Source: Capitulum mitella
Lineage: Eukaryota > Arthropoda > Thecostraca > Pollicipedomorpha > Pollicipedidae
Reading direction: 5' to 3'
Length of the DNA stretch: 64,000 bases
Assembly: GCA_030062745.1 (NCBI GenBank)
Contig: CP099841.1
Span: forward strand, 26,477,398 to 26,541,397
The translations under genes and the position numbers were made by a program. Position 1 is the stretch's first letter, and every line of letters starts with the position of its first letter. Below are positions 1 to 11,360 of the stretch, piece after piece. The notes beneath the pieces were generated by a model, which ran no database searches, had not been told where the DNA came from, and saw nothing but the letters and a program-made list of their open reading frames with translations.

Positions 1-1764
1 ACCATTTTAGCCTAGTCTTATGTCCGCCCTTGGCTCCGGCGAGAACGCTGGTATGCGGAATCGGAAACTTCCGCATCTTTTTCAAAAATGCCATGCTGTG
101 AAATTTCCGGAAATTTCAATTTTTATTTCGATGGGTTCAAAATAAGAACAATGCAGGTCCATTGCAATACATCTTTCGGAACCATATGAAATGCAAACGG
201 GCGAAAATATAGCATTGCCAATTTTACCCTTTATGGGTATCTTGAATCCGCTCATGCTCACGCTCATTTAAAAATTCCGTATTTCATAACAGCGTGAAAA
301 CCTCGGTATTGTAAATCCAATGACGTTTACTGCGAACAAATATTTATCAATTTGGATTTTAAGCGCGATAAGTAGGCTACTACGTCCAATCGAGAAAAAT
401 TTCAACATTGTCCATAAAATAGCTTCTGGAGCCGCCTCTGATGCAACTAAATTTTCATATTTTAACAAAATGCGTCGCAAATATGCTTAGGAAAAATCGC
501 CAAGGTTGAAGTCGCTATCTCAAACCGTTCTCACGGCACGCAAAAAAAACCGAAAGGGAGACTTCCAAGCCTCCCTGACCCCGTAACCGTACCAAGGTTC
601 GTGCCGACGATTCATGACGATGGGTTTCATGATACCTGTTTGCTTATCGCCGCGACTCTTGACGCTAACCACTCCATCCCATTTGCCGGGGCCTGGGCAG
701 ACCGGTATCCGTGGCCCGTGAGAGCCAGGTAGGGCTCAGGATCATGACCAAAGTTGTAATCAGGCCACCAAAGATAGGCGTAATCAGGCTACCACTGGCG
801 CAACAGGTTTCTCAGCAAAGCCAAGGAATCGCTCAGACACGTAGAGCAAAAAACAGTCTACTGAAATTGGTCGGATTACCTGGTGTTTCCATTACAGAGG
901 TTTCTCGGACCCGCCACTGGTCACTACCGCACCTCAGACGCGCAGAGGAAAACAAACCTCAGCTGCCGATGCAACTCAGGCTTGTATTGGTGCGAATTTA
1001 GCCTCTACGGCTTTGGCCCGAAGAAAATATAGAGACATCTCTCTCATACATTTATGATTTACTTTGGGTTGGTATTCCTCTGCATGGTTTGCCCTGCTTA
1101 TATCGCGGCCGCAGTGGTATTCAACCTAAATGGGTCACTTAGTCATTGGGCGCACCCACTGGGAAGATTTTTGTAGACACCGTGCATGCCATATGGATGT
1201 AACTGTTGGAGCGGTTTTCGGCAATATTGTCCCATTTTTCACGCTGCTGACACCGCTCATGAACATTTCACGTATTTTGAGAAGTGTCCAAATGTAGATT
1301 ACACTATGGATTCTTTCAGGTGCGCCTACTACGGAGACAATTGGTCGGTTACGTTCTGAAAAAGAAAATCCGGTAAGGAGGTGGCGTGCTGCATGGAATT
1401 CACGTGTAATCCACCCCATGACAACATGGTTATGCGAACTGTTCATCCTGCGACAAACCCCCCTCCCAAACAACCCATTACTGGGAGGTCCCCGCTCAGT
1501 CTACGCTAGTCCACCTATTTCAAAGCGGGATAACCAACGTACAATCTGCCCTGATTATTCTGGCCGCCGATTTGTATCAACCCAGCAAGAAAACAGCGCC
1601 TACGACTACGTGTCCCATGAAGCAGACGGTGGTGAGCAGACTGACTGCATGCCCATTCCTGTCTCGGTCGGTCCTGGGGTGGCGAAGTCTCTTGGCTGCG
1701 GCGGCCGACGGTGGGGAAACACTGTGGTCACGTCCCTCGCCCCCTCCCGGGTATATCTGATAAG
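1..1764. other. Intergenic, no supported gene
   Basis: No convincing gene is visible. Short open frames occur on both strands but none matches a family I recognise. On the + strand, around 1,227-1,294, a frame reads like the cysteine/histidine tail of a non-LTR retrotransposon (a CP.., then H..F, then ..CP arrangement). It is interrupted by stops and may be a decayed LINE remnant. This match is weak. Confidence 0.5.
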
Positions 1765-2130
1765 AACCTCTTCCGATACGAATCGTTTCCGGTAGACCTT
1801 GTCCAGTGCGAACCTTTTCTGATGCGACCCTAACGTTTACGAACCTTTTGATTATGGATCGTTTTCCTTACGACGCTTTCCCCGTGCGAACCTTTTCCCT
1901 TACGAACCTCTTTTGTACGAACTTCTTCCATGCGGACATTTTGCGGTACGAATCTTTTCCATGACGAGTCTTTTTCGTCACGAACATTTTCCAATAAGAA
2001 ACTTTTATCATACGAGCCTTTCCCGATACGAACCATTTACCGTATGAGTCTGATGAGCTTATGAACCTATGAATACGAACCTCTGGCTACGAGCATTTTC
2101 TCAGACGAACCCTTCACTTACGGACCTTGG
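1765..2130. repeat. Degenerate minisatellite, unit about 15-20 bp (tacgaaccttttcc-like)
   Basis: About twenty imperfect units follow one another, each resembling tacgaaccttttcc with variable linkers (for example ttacgaacctcttt, tacgaatcttttcc, tacgagcctttccc). Unit length drifts between roughly 14 and 20 bases and both substitutions and indels are common, so the array is old. Open frames crossing it on either strand have low-complexity Lys/Glu/Val-rich or Phe/Arg-rich products and are most simply read as by-products of the repeat. Confidence 0.8.
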
Positions 2131-4189
2131 ACATAGACCACGTGGATCACGGGGCGTATCGCCGTCGGTCTGGACTAGTGTTCAGCGTCGATCTTTCTTG
2201 GAAGACTCTGGCGACGTATTTTCTTTCTGTTGTTGGTGGCTCTGTGTTCCAGGTGTGGATTGTGCAAAGGCCACCGGGCGTGTAATTTTTTACTAGTCAA
2301 TGTCTTCCCCAACGTTGCCATGTCGCTACTCAGTACGTGCCCACTTGAGGAAGCTGTGCACGCGGGATGACGAGGAGAAAGGGGCTGACAAGCAAAAGCA
2401 GCAGAAGGTGTTCGCAGTCAGTAAACAAGTTGCCAGCTGTGCACTCTCCGCGTCATCATAACATGCATGCCGGCCAGCATTTATTTCCAGCTGATAGTAG
2501 AACAAGCCCGTCCACTCCGTGCCCAGCGCCACACGGTAGCATCACACGATGCTGTCACCACATGGTAGCATCCCCCAGCGTGTCCGAATTTTTCTCGATG
2601 ATTTCAACAGTTATGGCTTCACGTTGTGTAAACTTTGCCTCACAATTCAGCTTGAACGTCAATATCTGGGAAATGTTCGGCAAAAATTGAAGAGATACTC
2701 AGGGCACTTTACGCAGAAGCCAATGCTTCGAAAATGCCTGCTCCTGGGATGCCCGGGTAGGGGCTATGAGATCTTGAGTCGCGTCATACCGTAGGCCACA
2801 CCAGCGGCCGGAGAGACATGAGGCAAACGGTCCGACTGTTCGCAAACCCACTATCTCATCCCTTTAACCCCGACTCTTGTCCCCAAAACCCCTTCTATCC
2901 GGCACAATAAAAGTGTCACCATAACTAGCTCTCCTCCGTCCTCCGTCCCAGAGAATAGCTCCGCCATGATCGGCACTGACTGAAGTAGCTGTATCAGAAA
3001 CCCGGCCCAACCCAGCTGCTTGCAGAAGGCATCGGCGACCGCAAGAGAGCAGGGCGTTATGCCCGAGACCTTTACTTAGGCCATTGGTCGGAGTCATAGG
3101 AAAACATGCGTCGGCGAAAATCATGAAACCAATTATAAATACCTGGGCCTTTTTGCGTCAGAATTTTTGTACCGTCTGACTTTAGAAACATGGGTACGCC
3201 ACTCATCGGCGAAGCGCGTCAAAACTGGGCAGCCGACAGGCGTACGTGTACCTGAACTCGTTCCTGCGGATCTAACCTATGTCTTCGCGTTTGAATAGCG
3301 ATATGCCTCAGGTAAATTCAGGTCAGGCACGTTATATCGGACGACGCTGGTAAGCTACGTTTAAGCAGGCACAGATCCAGACGGGGCTGAGCAACGCAGA
3401 AATCCTGGCTGTTTTTTCACATTTTTTTCAGTTTTACGGCACATTTTGAGCTCTGGAGTCTATGTCCTCAACTTTTTGTAACGGCGCCCCCGTTCTCGAA
3501 TACCCCGAATCCTTGTCTACTCAGAACTTACACCTGTGATTGTTGACTCGCGGCGGAGCATGGGATTTTTTAGACAGACTTGTAACGTTTCGGCTCCTGA
3601 CCAGCCGTAAAGGGAAATCTTTGTTTCCTTCCATGTTCTCATTACCGACGATGCTACATCCCATCACACTTTATACAGTCCTTGTCTCTCCACGCCATTT
3701 CTTTTGTCTGGCTTCATCTTCAACATCTCCAGTTGTATTGTGATGCTCCGGGCATGTTACAACGCACCACCCTTCCTTCGGCGGCACTGATAGCAATGAC
3801 CTGACGGTCAGTCCGTCCCCTGTACACTCACTGAGTCATTAAGTTGCCTTGGGTAGTGCGCGGAGCCTAACGCGGAATGGATGGCGCCATGCGTCCGTAG
3901 TCTATTCGTGTGTTAACTCATCACGATTCGTTCACAATGCGTGTCTATGGGAAGGATCCTTATGGCTTAACGTTTTCCAGGAATCGGCTCTTAAGCTGAA
4001 ATAGCATACATAAATTTACATCAACGTGGGTCCATAATTGTTGAAATAATCGACGGAAATAAAACACACACACGTTGACACCGACAGTACTCCGTACTGC
4101 ACCCCTCGACACTTCTACGTGTCTGGGCATCCAAATGGACCCAAGGCTCAACGGTGTCGGGACAAAATACCGAAATTTAACACCTGCGA
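2131..4189. other. Intergenic, no supported gene
   Basis: Mixed-composition sequence without a recognisable coding region, RNA gene or transposon protein. The small open frames on both strands show no known motif and overlap one another. Confidence 0.5.
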
Positions 4190-4520
4190 ATGCGTATTTA
4201 GCGAATGCCAGATGGCGAACGCTGAATGGCGACATGTAAAAAGGCGACATGTTAAGATGGCGACTGGCCAGATGGCGAAAGGCAAAATGGCGACATGTAA
4301 AAATGGCGACACGTTAAAATGGCGAACGGCGACATGCCGACGTGCAAAAAGGCGACATGCCAATATGGCGAATGGCAAAATAGCGACACGCAAAAAAGAC
4401 GACGTGCCGAAATGGCGGATAATATGGCGAATGGTTAAATGACAAACGGCAAAATGACAATAAGCAAAAAGGCAATATACCAAAATTACGAACGGACAAA
4501 TGCGAATGACAGAATGACGG
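4190..4520 (+). repeat. Left arm of foldback: atggcga/gacatg tandem repeat
   Basis: Short direct repeats with core words atggcga, aatggc and gacatg(t/c) recur every 10-30 bases, often with a run of five or six A between units. The arm is purine-rich on this strand. Long open frames on both strands here, with repetitive Met-Ala/Lys-Arg or Cys-His-Phe products, are consequences of the repeat and not evidence of a gene. Confidence 0.8.
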
Positions 4521-5009
4521 CAGTTCTTAGCATAAATCATAAACGTATGGCTTACCTAGGTGGGTTTAGGCTCAGATTAATGTCAAGCAGACCTTGTTGC
4601 TTGTACGTTAAACGCATCGTCCAGTGGTGCAGCTCATTGACGGACGGTCTTCGTTGCGGAATGCCTGAAGAGGCTATTAGTAGTCAGGTAATGGCATTGC
4701 GGAAGGATGTACTGAAGCAGTCTCGACAGTCCGGACCGAAAAGATTGCCCCAGCTACGTAGTCCCCTGCCATGATGGGCAGGAACGAGAGGAGTAGGGGC
4801 GGACAGACAATGTTGAGGACTTTTCCATTCCTCGCTACGAATCTGTCACGTGACACAGGCCAGCATCCATGATGCTTTTGTTGGGGGAGAGGGATGGATA
4901 GTGACGAGGGCTACCGATTGCTGGTCGATTTTGTTTCCGGCCGCATTGTTAGATGCTGAGGTAACAGGTGGAAGACGTCGTGAGCAAATTCATACTAACT
5001 ACTTCATGT

Positions 5010-5170
5010 CCTGGGGATAAGATCAAACACTTGGGTCTCGTGGCGCCGGGTTCAAGTCCCGGAGAGGTTCATTATTATAAGGTGGCCAGCTGGCCTCTCG
5101 AGGTTCATTATTATAAAGTGGCCAGCTGGCAAATCACTCGAGAGGGCTGTCCTGACTCAGGACGGCCGTG
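5010..5170 (+). mobile_element. tRNA-derived SINE fragment
   Basis: A pol III B-box-like sequence, ggttcaagtcc, lies at 5,049-5,059. Upstream is ggataagatc followed by tgggtctcgtggcgcc, the same layout as the fragment near 14.2 kb. Immediately downstream a 31-base unit beginning gaggttcattattataa and ending gtggccagctggc occurs twice (5,064-5,094 and 5,100-5,130, one mismatch). It does not fold as a functional tRNA, so a tRNA-like SINE head with a short internal duplication is the best reading. Confidence 0.55.
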
Positions 5171-5186
5171 CCCATTTATCCATTTA

Positions 5187-5545
5187 TAGGCCGTTTTGCC
5201 ATATATTCGTTTGGCATTTTACATGTCAACTTTTTAAACGTTGCCATTCGGCCGTTTGCCGTTTAGTCGCTCGCCATTTTGGTATGTCGTCTTTTTTACA
5301 GGCCGCCATTTGGCCATTCGCCATTTAGCCGTTCGCCGTTTTGGCACGTCGCCTTTTTTACACGTTGCTATTTGGCCATTCGCCATTTACTCGTCCGCCA
5401 TTTTGACATGTCGTTTTTTGACATGTCGCCATTTAGCCATTCGCCACTGGGCCGTTCGTCATTTTAGCACGCAGCCATTTTTACATGTCGCTGTTTAACA
5501 TTCGTCATCTAGCATTCGCCAAAAAGAAATTCGCCATTTTTGCAT
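5187..5545 (-). repeat. Right arm of foldback: inverted copy of the tandem repeat
   Basis: The + strand reads as repeats of gccatttngccattcgcc and tgacatgtcgccttttttaca, the reverse complement of the left arm words. Unit order differs from the left arm, as expected if the arms expand and contract independently. Confidence 0.8.
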
Positions 5546-8500
5546 TCGCCATCATCTAACGTGCGGAGGGTCGGGGAAATGTGTCATTCTTGACACATTA
5601 ACTGTTCTCGCAGCTTAATGTATGTGGAAGTAACATTACATGCCAGCTATCTTTTTTCCGGAAACAAAAACAAACCCTGGCGATAAGGCCACAATTGCGA
5701 GTCGCGCGGAAGATATCTGTCCGTCGGCGGCAAAACTGGCGAAACAAAACTCTTTCTGACAGTCGGGAAACACTGGCAGAGTTTCTCAGGCGGGGTGACT
5801 TTTTCGGGCGTTGAGGAAGGAAAATTGACTATGGCCGCTGTCCAAAAAGTAAAAACTGGGAACCTGATTTTGGCGACATCAGGAAAAATCATAGAAGAGC
5901 GCAGTTTGGAATCTGGGGGTTTGGACGCGGCAACTTCAACCTGTTATTCATCCATCACACCACTCGCCGCAACAAATCCAGACGCGGACGGAACCAGGAC
6001 AGCTAGAGGAGTAAGGTGACGTGCTCAAGTGCAAGCAGATAAAAAACAATGCAAGATGACTGAACAATGTCAGTGTCCCCCTGTCAACCAGATTAACACG
6101 CAAGGAGATAAGTATTGTGTGAAAGATCGAGTTTGCACTCAGCGTCAAACGCGCAAGCCTGATATTTATCGGTTTGTAAATGTACCGTGCATTTCGAATG
6201 GGTCATCAACAGCCTTACCTCAGAGGAACGTTACCGTCCGTCGACGTCAAACTCGCTAGTGCTAAACCGCGCTGAAAAAACGCCAAATTGGAACCGGACT
6301 TCAAAGCACGCGATCTTACCATATGGGGAGGTTAAAAACGAAACACTGTGAACATAATTTACTTATCTGACCATTGCAAAACTTTCTGGACACTTTCTGC
6401 ACACTTATGACCGAATTTTGCTGTCATGACATGTAATGTCGGACCCTCATTTTCTCGAGTCGACAGAGAGATGCGATTGTGCAGCAATATCGCAAAGCGT
6501 AATGAGATCAGCAGATTTTTAACTGGGATGGTGCTGACCGGTCATGAAGGAGCCGCATGTGCATCTGCATTGTGATTTGGTTCTTTCCCTATATGGGCTT
6601 GATTCGCATGAGAAAATGATCAGGAATTCCAGTTTTAGTTCGTGGTAGATGCAGTTACAAAAAGGAAATGACCCAAGTCTACACCTTTTAATGTGAACAT
6701 GTTAACGGTAGTCTTATCACTGCAAATATTTTTGTTTTAGCGATGTATGCACATATATCCATATGTCTTTCCAATTTCTGTAAGCGATTTTGCGGCAATG
6801 GCTCACGCAGTCACTTCACCAACTTGAAAGAGGTGATTTCATAGTGATATCATGAAGAATGCAGTGCGCACCAAGTGATATATGTACGTGTCGTATTTTT
6901 GCCATTTTTGTCCACAGAATTGGAACCTAATGCAACCAAAGTTCTTTTTTCCCTACTCATCTACATCCTCGAAAGTCACCAGAAGCACCCGGCCAGAGAT
7001 GCTGCGTTTTCTCCTTCCCGTCGTTTGATTCCCGGGTCAACTGCCGACGTCTCAATGGACACGACAGTCAAAGTGCGGACTTTCAGGGTTTGCAACGGCT
7101 CGCTGCCGCTCGATACGGCGTCCTGCGCCCAGTTGGTGAATCAGAACTTCCGTCACCAGTCTGCGTTTCCTGGAGATTTTCGCCAACGACGGTTTGCTGG
7201 GAGACATTTGGTTGTCTGACTTGAGAAATAGTGCTTTTGTCAATTGGAGTGGGAGTTGTGGACACGAAACCAAAACCTTTCCGGTTGAGACAGAGCTAGC
7301 TTTACCCTGAACCATATATTGCTCGTTTACGAGAATTCATCGCTGTCGTGTTTGTTCCTCTGCAGCAAATCTACGACGCTGGGGTGAAAATGGACGCATA
7401 CAGTGTTTGTCTGGCAGCAGATTGCCACGCTTCAGAGATGAAGCGGATGAGGAGACGTGACTCTAGTGCGTCGCCACTCACTGGCTTGCCCTTGCACCAG
7501 CTGCGCTGTGGACGCGCCGTTGTCAGGGGTTCCCAAACGTGGCTGCTCGCAGGCACTGCCGACTGCGACAGAGGCACTGACCTTGCCAGAAACGGCCTGC
7601 TCTTTCTTGCCCTGTCTGAGCGGCGGCCCGCTGTCATGTAAAGATGCATGTTTGCTGCAGTGAGCCGAAGCAGCTCACCATATGTGTCGCCGGCGTTCGA
7701 AGCAAAAAATCCGACCAAAGCACAGAGGGATAACTCGGGTCTGCGGTTGGCCAAAACCATTGTCGTTCAGACCGCGTGACTTACAGCGAGTTCTTTGACA
7801 GGGGCTTTCAGATTTCAAATCTGATGCTACTTTCGGACTACCTTACCGCAATATGTAGCAATGGCACACAGAGCTGAAAAAAAGTGCCAACGTGGCAACG
7901 TACGCCCGTGAAAATTTTACCCGTCTGGCTATTCTCCGTGGCAAAAATATAACCCCGGAGAAACGGAATGCACGAACTGGGTGTTGGGTCTCAGCTTCAG
8001 ATAACCGAGAAAATAAAGGAATAATTGAATTAGATGGATCGCGACGAAGGATTTGCAGTTTGCTCGCCATTCATCCCTTGCCACCGAGAGATTCCGAGAA
8101 GCATGAGGTTTTTTCTGCAGGTTTTAAATTGGATGTAATTGAATGCCTGTTGTAAACTGGATTCCTTGACGTTCGATATCAAAAACTTGCTCAAAAAAGT
8201 AACTTCCTACTAGAAGAGGCACATGATGAAACTTTGCGCAAGTGTTTTGTACAGGTATCTAGACTCCAAACTTTATTTACCATTATCCGCTGTAGCAGGT
8301 GAGTCAAATGAAAGCAATTCAATGCAAGGGAAGTGAACTGTAAGATATTGTACTGTACCACTTTGTATTTGGGTCATGCTCCCAGTATTACCTCTGAAAC
8401 AGGGCATTTTTTATGATTTTGAATGAGACTAGATGATCCATATGCACACACATGGTAAGGTTTCCCCTGAAGATGCGGCATTTTTCCCTGCAAAAAATGA

Positions 8501-9889
8501 AAACGTCGCAAAATTATTGCAAAACTTGGAAATTAAGGATATTTCGGTGATGGAAAATTTTGTTCTTGGAAATTGCGACTGTTTTTTTCACCCCTGATGG
8601 CGCACGCAAGTCCCTGCTGCATAAAAAGCGGTAGATATCGACGATCTTTAATATGTACTGTTTGTAAAAGTACCGATTTGTAAGTAATCATTTTCATAAA
8701 TAATTGTCCGTGTGCATTTTTAAAATGGTATCTTTGCAAAAACGGATAACTTTGGATATCGTAAAGACCCTTGTTTAATGTTTAGCATCACTTCAAACCA
8801 TCCCTGATTTCTTTTGTCTATACCAAATACATAATACACAAATACTCATTAAAAAAACCTTGCAATGTTTTGCAGGCAAGGTTCTGGTCTACGTCGTTTT
8901 TATATGTCGTCTGTACAGCTCTGTAAAGTAGTAGTGTCGGAAGGTTCAGAGAGCAGGATCCCAATAAACAGCTTTCAGATGAAATCAAACCAGTTTCTTT
9001 AGATGTCTGTCTACTTTGTGTTTTTTTCGGGGAGTCTCTGAATTCGAAAATCATACAAAGCCTAAAAATTATGACAAGAAAAACGTAGCGGCAACACTTG
9101 GGATAAGACAAAGTAAAACGTCTTTAAAAACCCTGAAATAAAGTAAGTTTAAATACGTTACATGCGCCTACGTACAACGCTACTATGTACAATTTTGGCC
9201 ACAGATGGCGGTGCTGCATTCGCTGGTCAGTGATATTCCGAAAACATGAACTCCCTGCAGCGACAGCGGGAGAGAAATGTATCTTCAGTTGCATACAAGT
9301 GTGTTATAGAAATATACGTGCACGTATATTCAGATACATATCGGATCTCATTGTGGCCAAATTTTACCATATATTCATTTCGGTTTATTTCCTTATCCAA
9401 GCAGTGACTAACAATGACAGATCCCTTATCCATACCACCCGGTCAGTAGTTCTTGCATACAGTGGTCATCGGGAAAATGCATTTCAATGCCCGGGCCTTC
9501 AAAATAACACAAATATTTACGTACCTGAAAGTTTAAGAGACGTAACAAAATAGAAGAGGGAAAGGTGAAAGAAACCGTAGACCTCTCGCCAATTTAACGC
9601 ATGAAAAATGTGATATTTCGACACAGACTGCAAAAGCACTGCGTAGTCTTCGTCTTATCCTGACGAACGCTAGGCCGTAAGTACCTACACCACTTTGATT
9701 CTAAATGTTTTTCTTTTTTCAGTTCTGCGATGTTTGTTTCGATATTACGGACATTGCGTTTCAATGTCCGTCAACTTCAGTTCATATACTACAGACATGC
9801 AGAAGTAAGTTGTCCTCTTTCCTGATCATTCTCCAAATAACTCGAGAGTTATGCCTTCCGTAGTCTGCTTGTTAAGTGTAGGACTGAGG
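5546..9889. other. Intergenic, no supported gene
   Basis: More than 4 kb without a recognised gene. The longest open frame is about 129 codons on the - strand at 7,371-7,760. It overlaps open frames on the other strand, matches no family I know, and lacks an obvious promoter or splice context. The composition is ordinary and no strong tandem repeat or long inverted repeat was seen. Confidence 0.45.
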
Positions 9890-11002
9890 TGCCTGATTCA
9901 CAGTGATTCAGGGATGAACAGTTTTCTCTTGCCAGTTGTGGATGTTACGTTTTCGGTGTTGGCAATCCGGTCTTGTCTTGCATTTGATCTTCCATGCATG
10001 TCTTTTATGTGAGGCTTCGAGGCTTCTTTATGCATGGTAACTCGTGTTGTTGGTGTGGTTGTTACACCAACGTACTTGGCATTGTGACGAAGTTTGCAAT
10101 TTTCATTCCGGCAAGTGAGCTTATATACTACGTTGGTGCACTTCATTTGGCCATGTTTCTTCTTGGTGATATTGTTTTTCATGATAAGGCGATTGATTTC
10201 CTTTTTTTCGTAAAAGATGGTAAGTTTCAGTTCGTCATCTTTTTTGGTACAGTTGATGTTATGTTTTGCTATTTGTCGGATGATCTTGTCGTCTGTCATG
10301 TAGGCTGATGTCATCCGGTTGCGGTAATCAGTTGCCTTGTTTTTTTTTTTGACAGGTTCTTTTGAGTTGTTGAATAACCTTGTTGGTCAGTTGTTTGGCT
10401 TGTCGAAGCTCAAGGTACAACAGTCGCCAGTCTGAGCAGGTCTTAAAAGCTCCTCAGAGATACGATCTGATGACAGATAATTGGTATCTTTCTGGACATT
10501 CACTAGCAGTAGAGGCAGCGTTTCGCGTAAGCTGGCCTTCTAAAACTTTGGGCTGAAGGTCTGGCCTGTGACATTAATGTCATCGTCCAGGAATGGAATC
10601 TTGTTTGTGACGCTAATTTCATAAGTAAAATTAAGCGCCGACATGTCTTTGAGTGTTGATTATACTCTCATAAGGTGTTGCTTGTCCGTTACATTAACAA
10701 ATATGTCGTCAGCATGTCTACGGAAGAGCGCTGGTCGCAGTGAGTGGTCCTCAAGGATCATGTTATTCAAGTGGCTCACGTAAGCATTGACAAACATCGG
10801 CCCAAGTGGTGACCCCAAGCCTACGCCGTCTTTCTGGCAGTACAGATGCCGTCACTTGAACGTCGCAGGTCCAGCCAAATAGGTTGGCAGTTGATGTGGC
10901 AGCCCACATTCGATACCAGATCGCGGACTCTTTCAACATGTTCTTCCTCCTGCCAATCCATGGTGCGTCTCTCTCGACATGCAACAGCTTCGATTCAACC
11001 AA
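9890..11002 (-). mobile_element. Penelope-like element remnant (reverse transcriptase plus GIY-YIG endonuclease)
   Basis: Read on the - strand, 11,000 to about 10,320 gives decayed reverse transcriptase with the PLE-type motifs GSPLGPMFVNAYV and RRHADDIFV (the catalytic A-D-D core), followed by a segment resembling FTYEISVTNKIPFLDDD and a SECPERY-like motif. Stops and frameshifts interrupt it. From 10,314 down to 9,898 a 138-codon open frame follows; its VVYKLTC and KYVGVT segments match the GIY-YIG endonuclease domain at the C-terminus of Penelope-like retroelements. Domain order (RT then GIY-YIG) fits the family. The 5' part is missing and the element ends a few hundred bases upstream of SLC22 gene 1. 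It is not functional. Confidence 0.85.
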
Positions 11003-11360
11003 TCTGGATTTTGGCCCACCTTAGCGGCGAACTCATTCATAGTGCACGGGCCGCACTGACATCACAGCTCTGGCTGCTGTCATATCACTTGTTTTTGACA
11101 GCCATGCAGCAGCTTGAGAGTCCGCCACAACTGCTTACACTATGCGTTAGCACAAACACACGCTGATGTGAGACACCCAGTGGCGGTTTGCGACGGCGTT
11201 ATCAGTCGCGGGCACGAATTACGCACGCCGGATCCGCTGCCGCCACAGCCGCGTTAAACGAGGGGAGGAAATCGCCAATGAAGCGGCAGTGCCGCGCCGG
11301 CGCCACACGCGAGCGGACAGGGCCGCGACAGCGCTGAGCGTGGCGCCGGGTCTGGCACCG

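Larger units (their letters stand above)
4190..5545. mobile_element. Foldback-type element with tandem-repeat inverted arms
   Basis: Two arms of about 330-360 bp face each other across about 670 bp. The left arm (4,190-4,520) is built from short tandem units such as atggcgaatggcaaaatggc and gacatgtaaaaatggcga. The right arm (5,187-5,545) is built from the reverse complements (gccattcgccatttagccg, tgacatgtcgcc). Inverted arms made of short direct repeats are the hallmark of Drosophila Foldback elements, so a Foldback-like transposon or its relic is the best reading. The interior holds a tRNA-like SINE fragment and no transposase. Exact termini and a target-site duplication were not resolved. 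Confidence 0.72.

Noticed and set aside
1227..1294. Zinc-knuckle tail of a LINE
   Set aside because: The Cys/His pattern is suggestive, but one Cys is replaced by Phe and no neighbouring RT was found; too weak to annotate.
7371..7760. 129-codon open frame as a gene
   Set aside because: It overlaps two frames on the other strand, has no recognisable domain, and no start context or splice signals support it.
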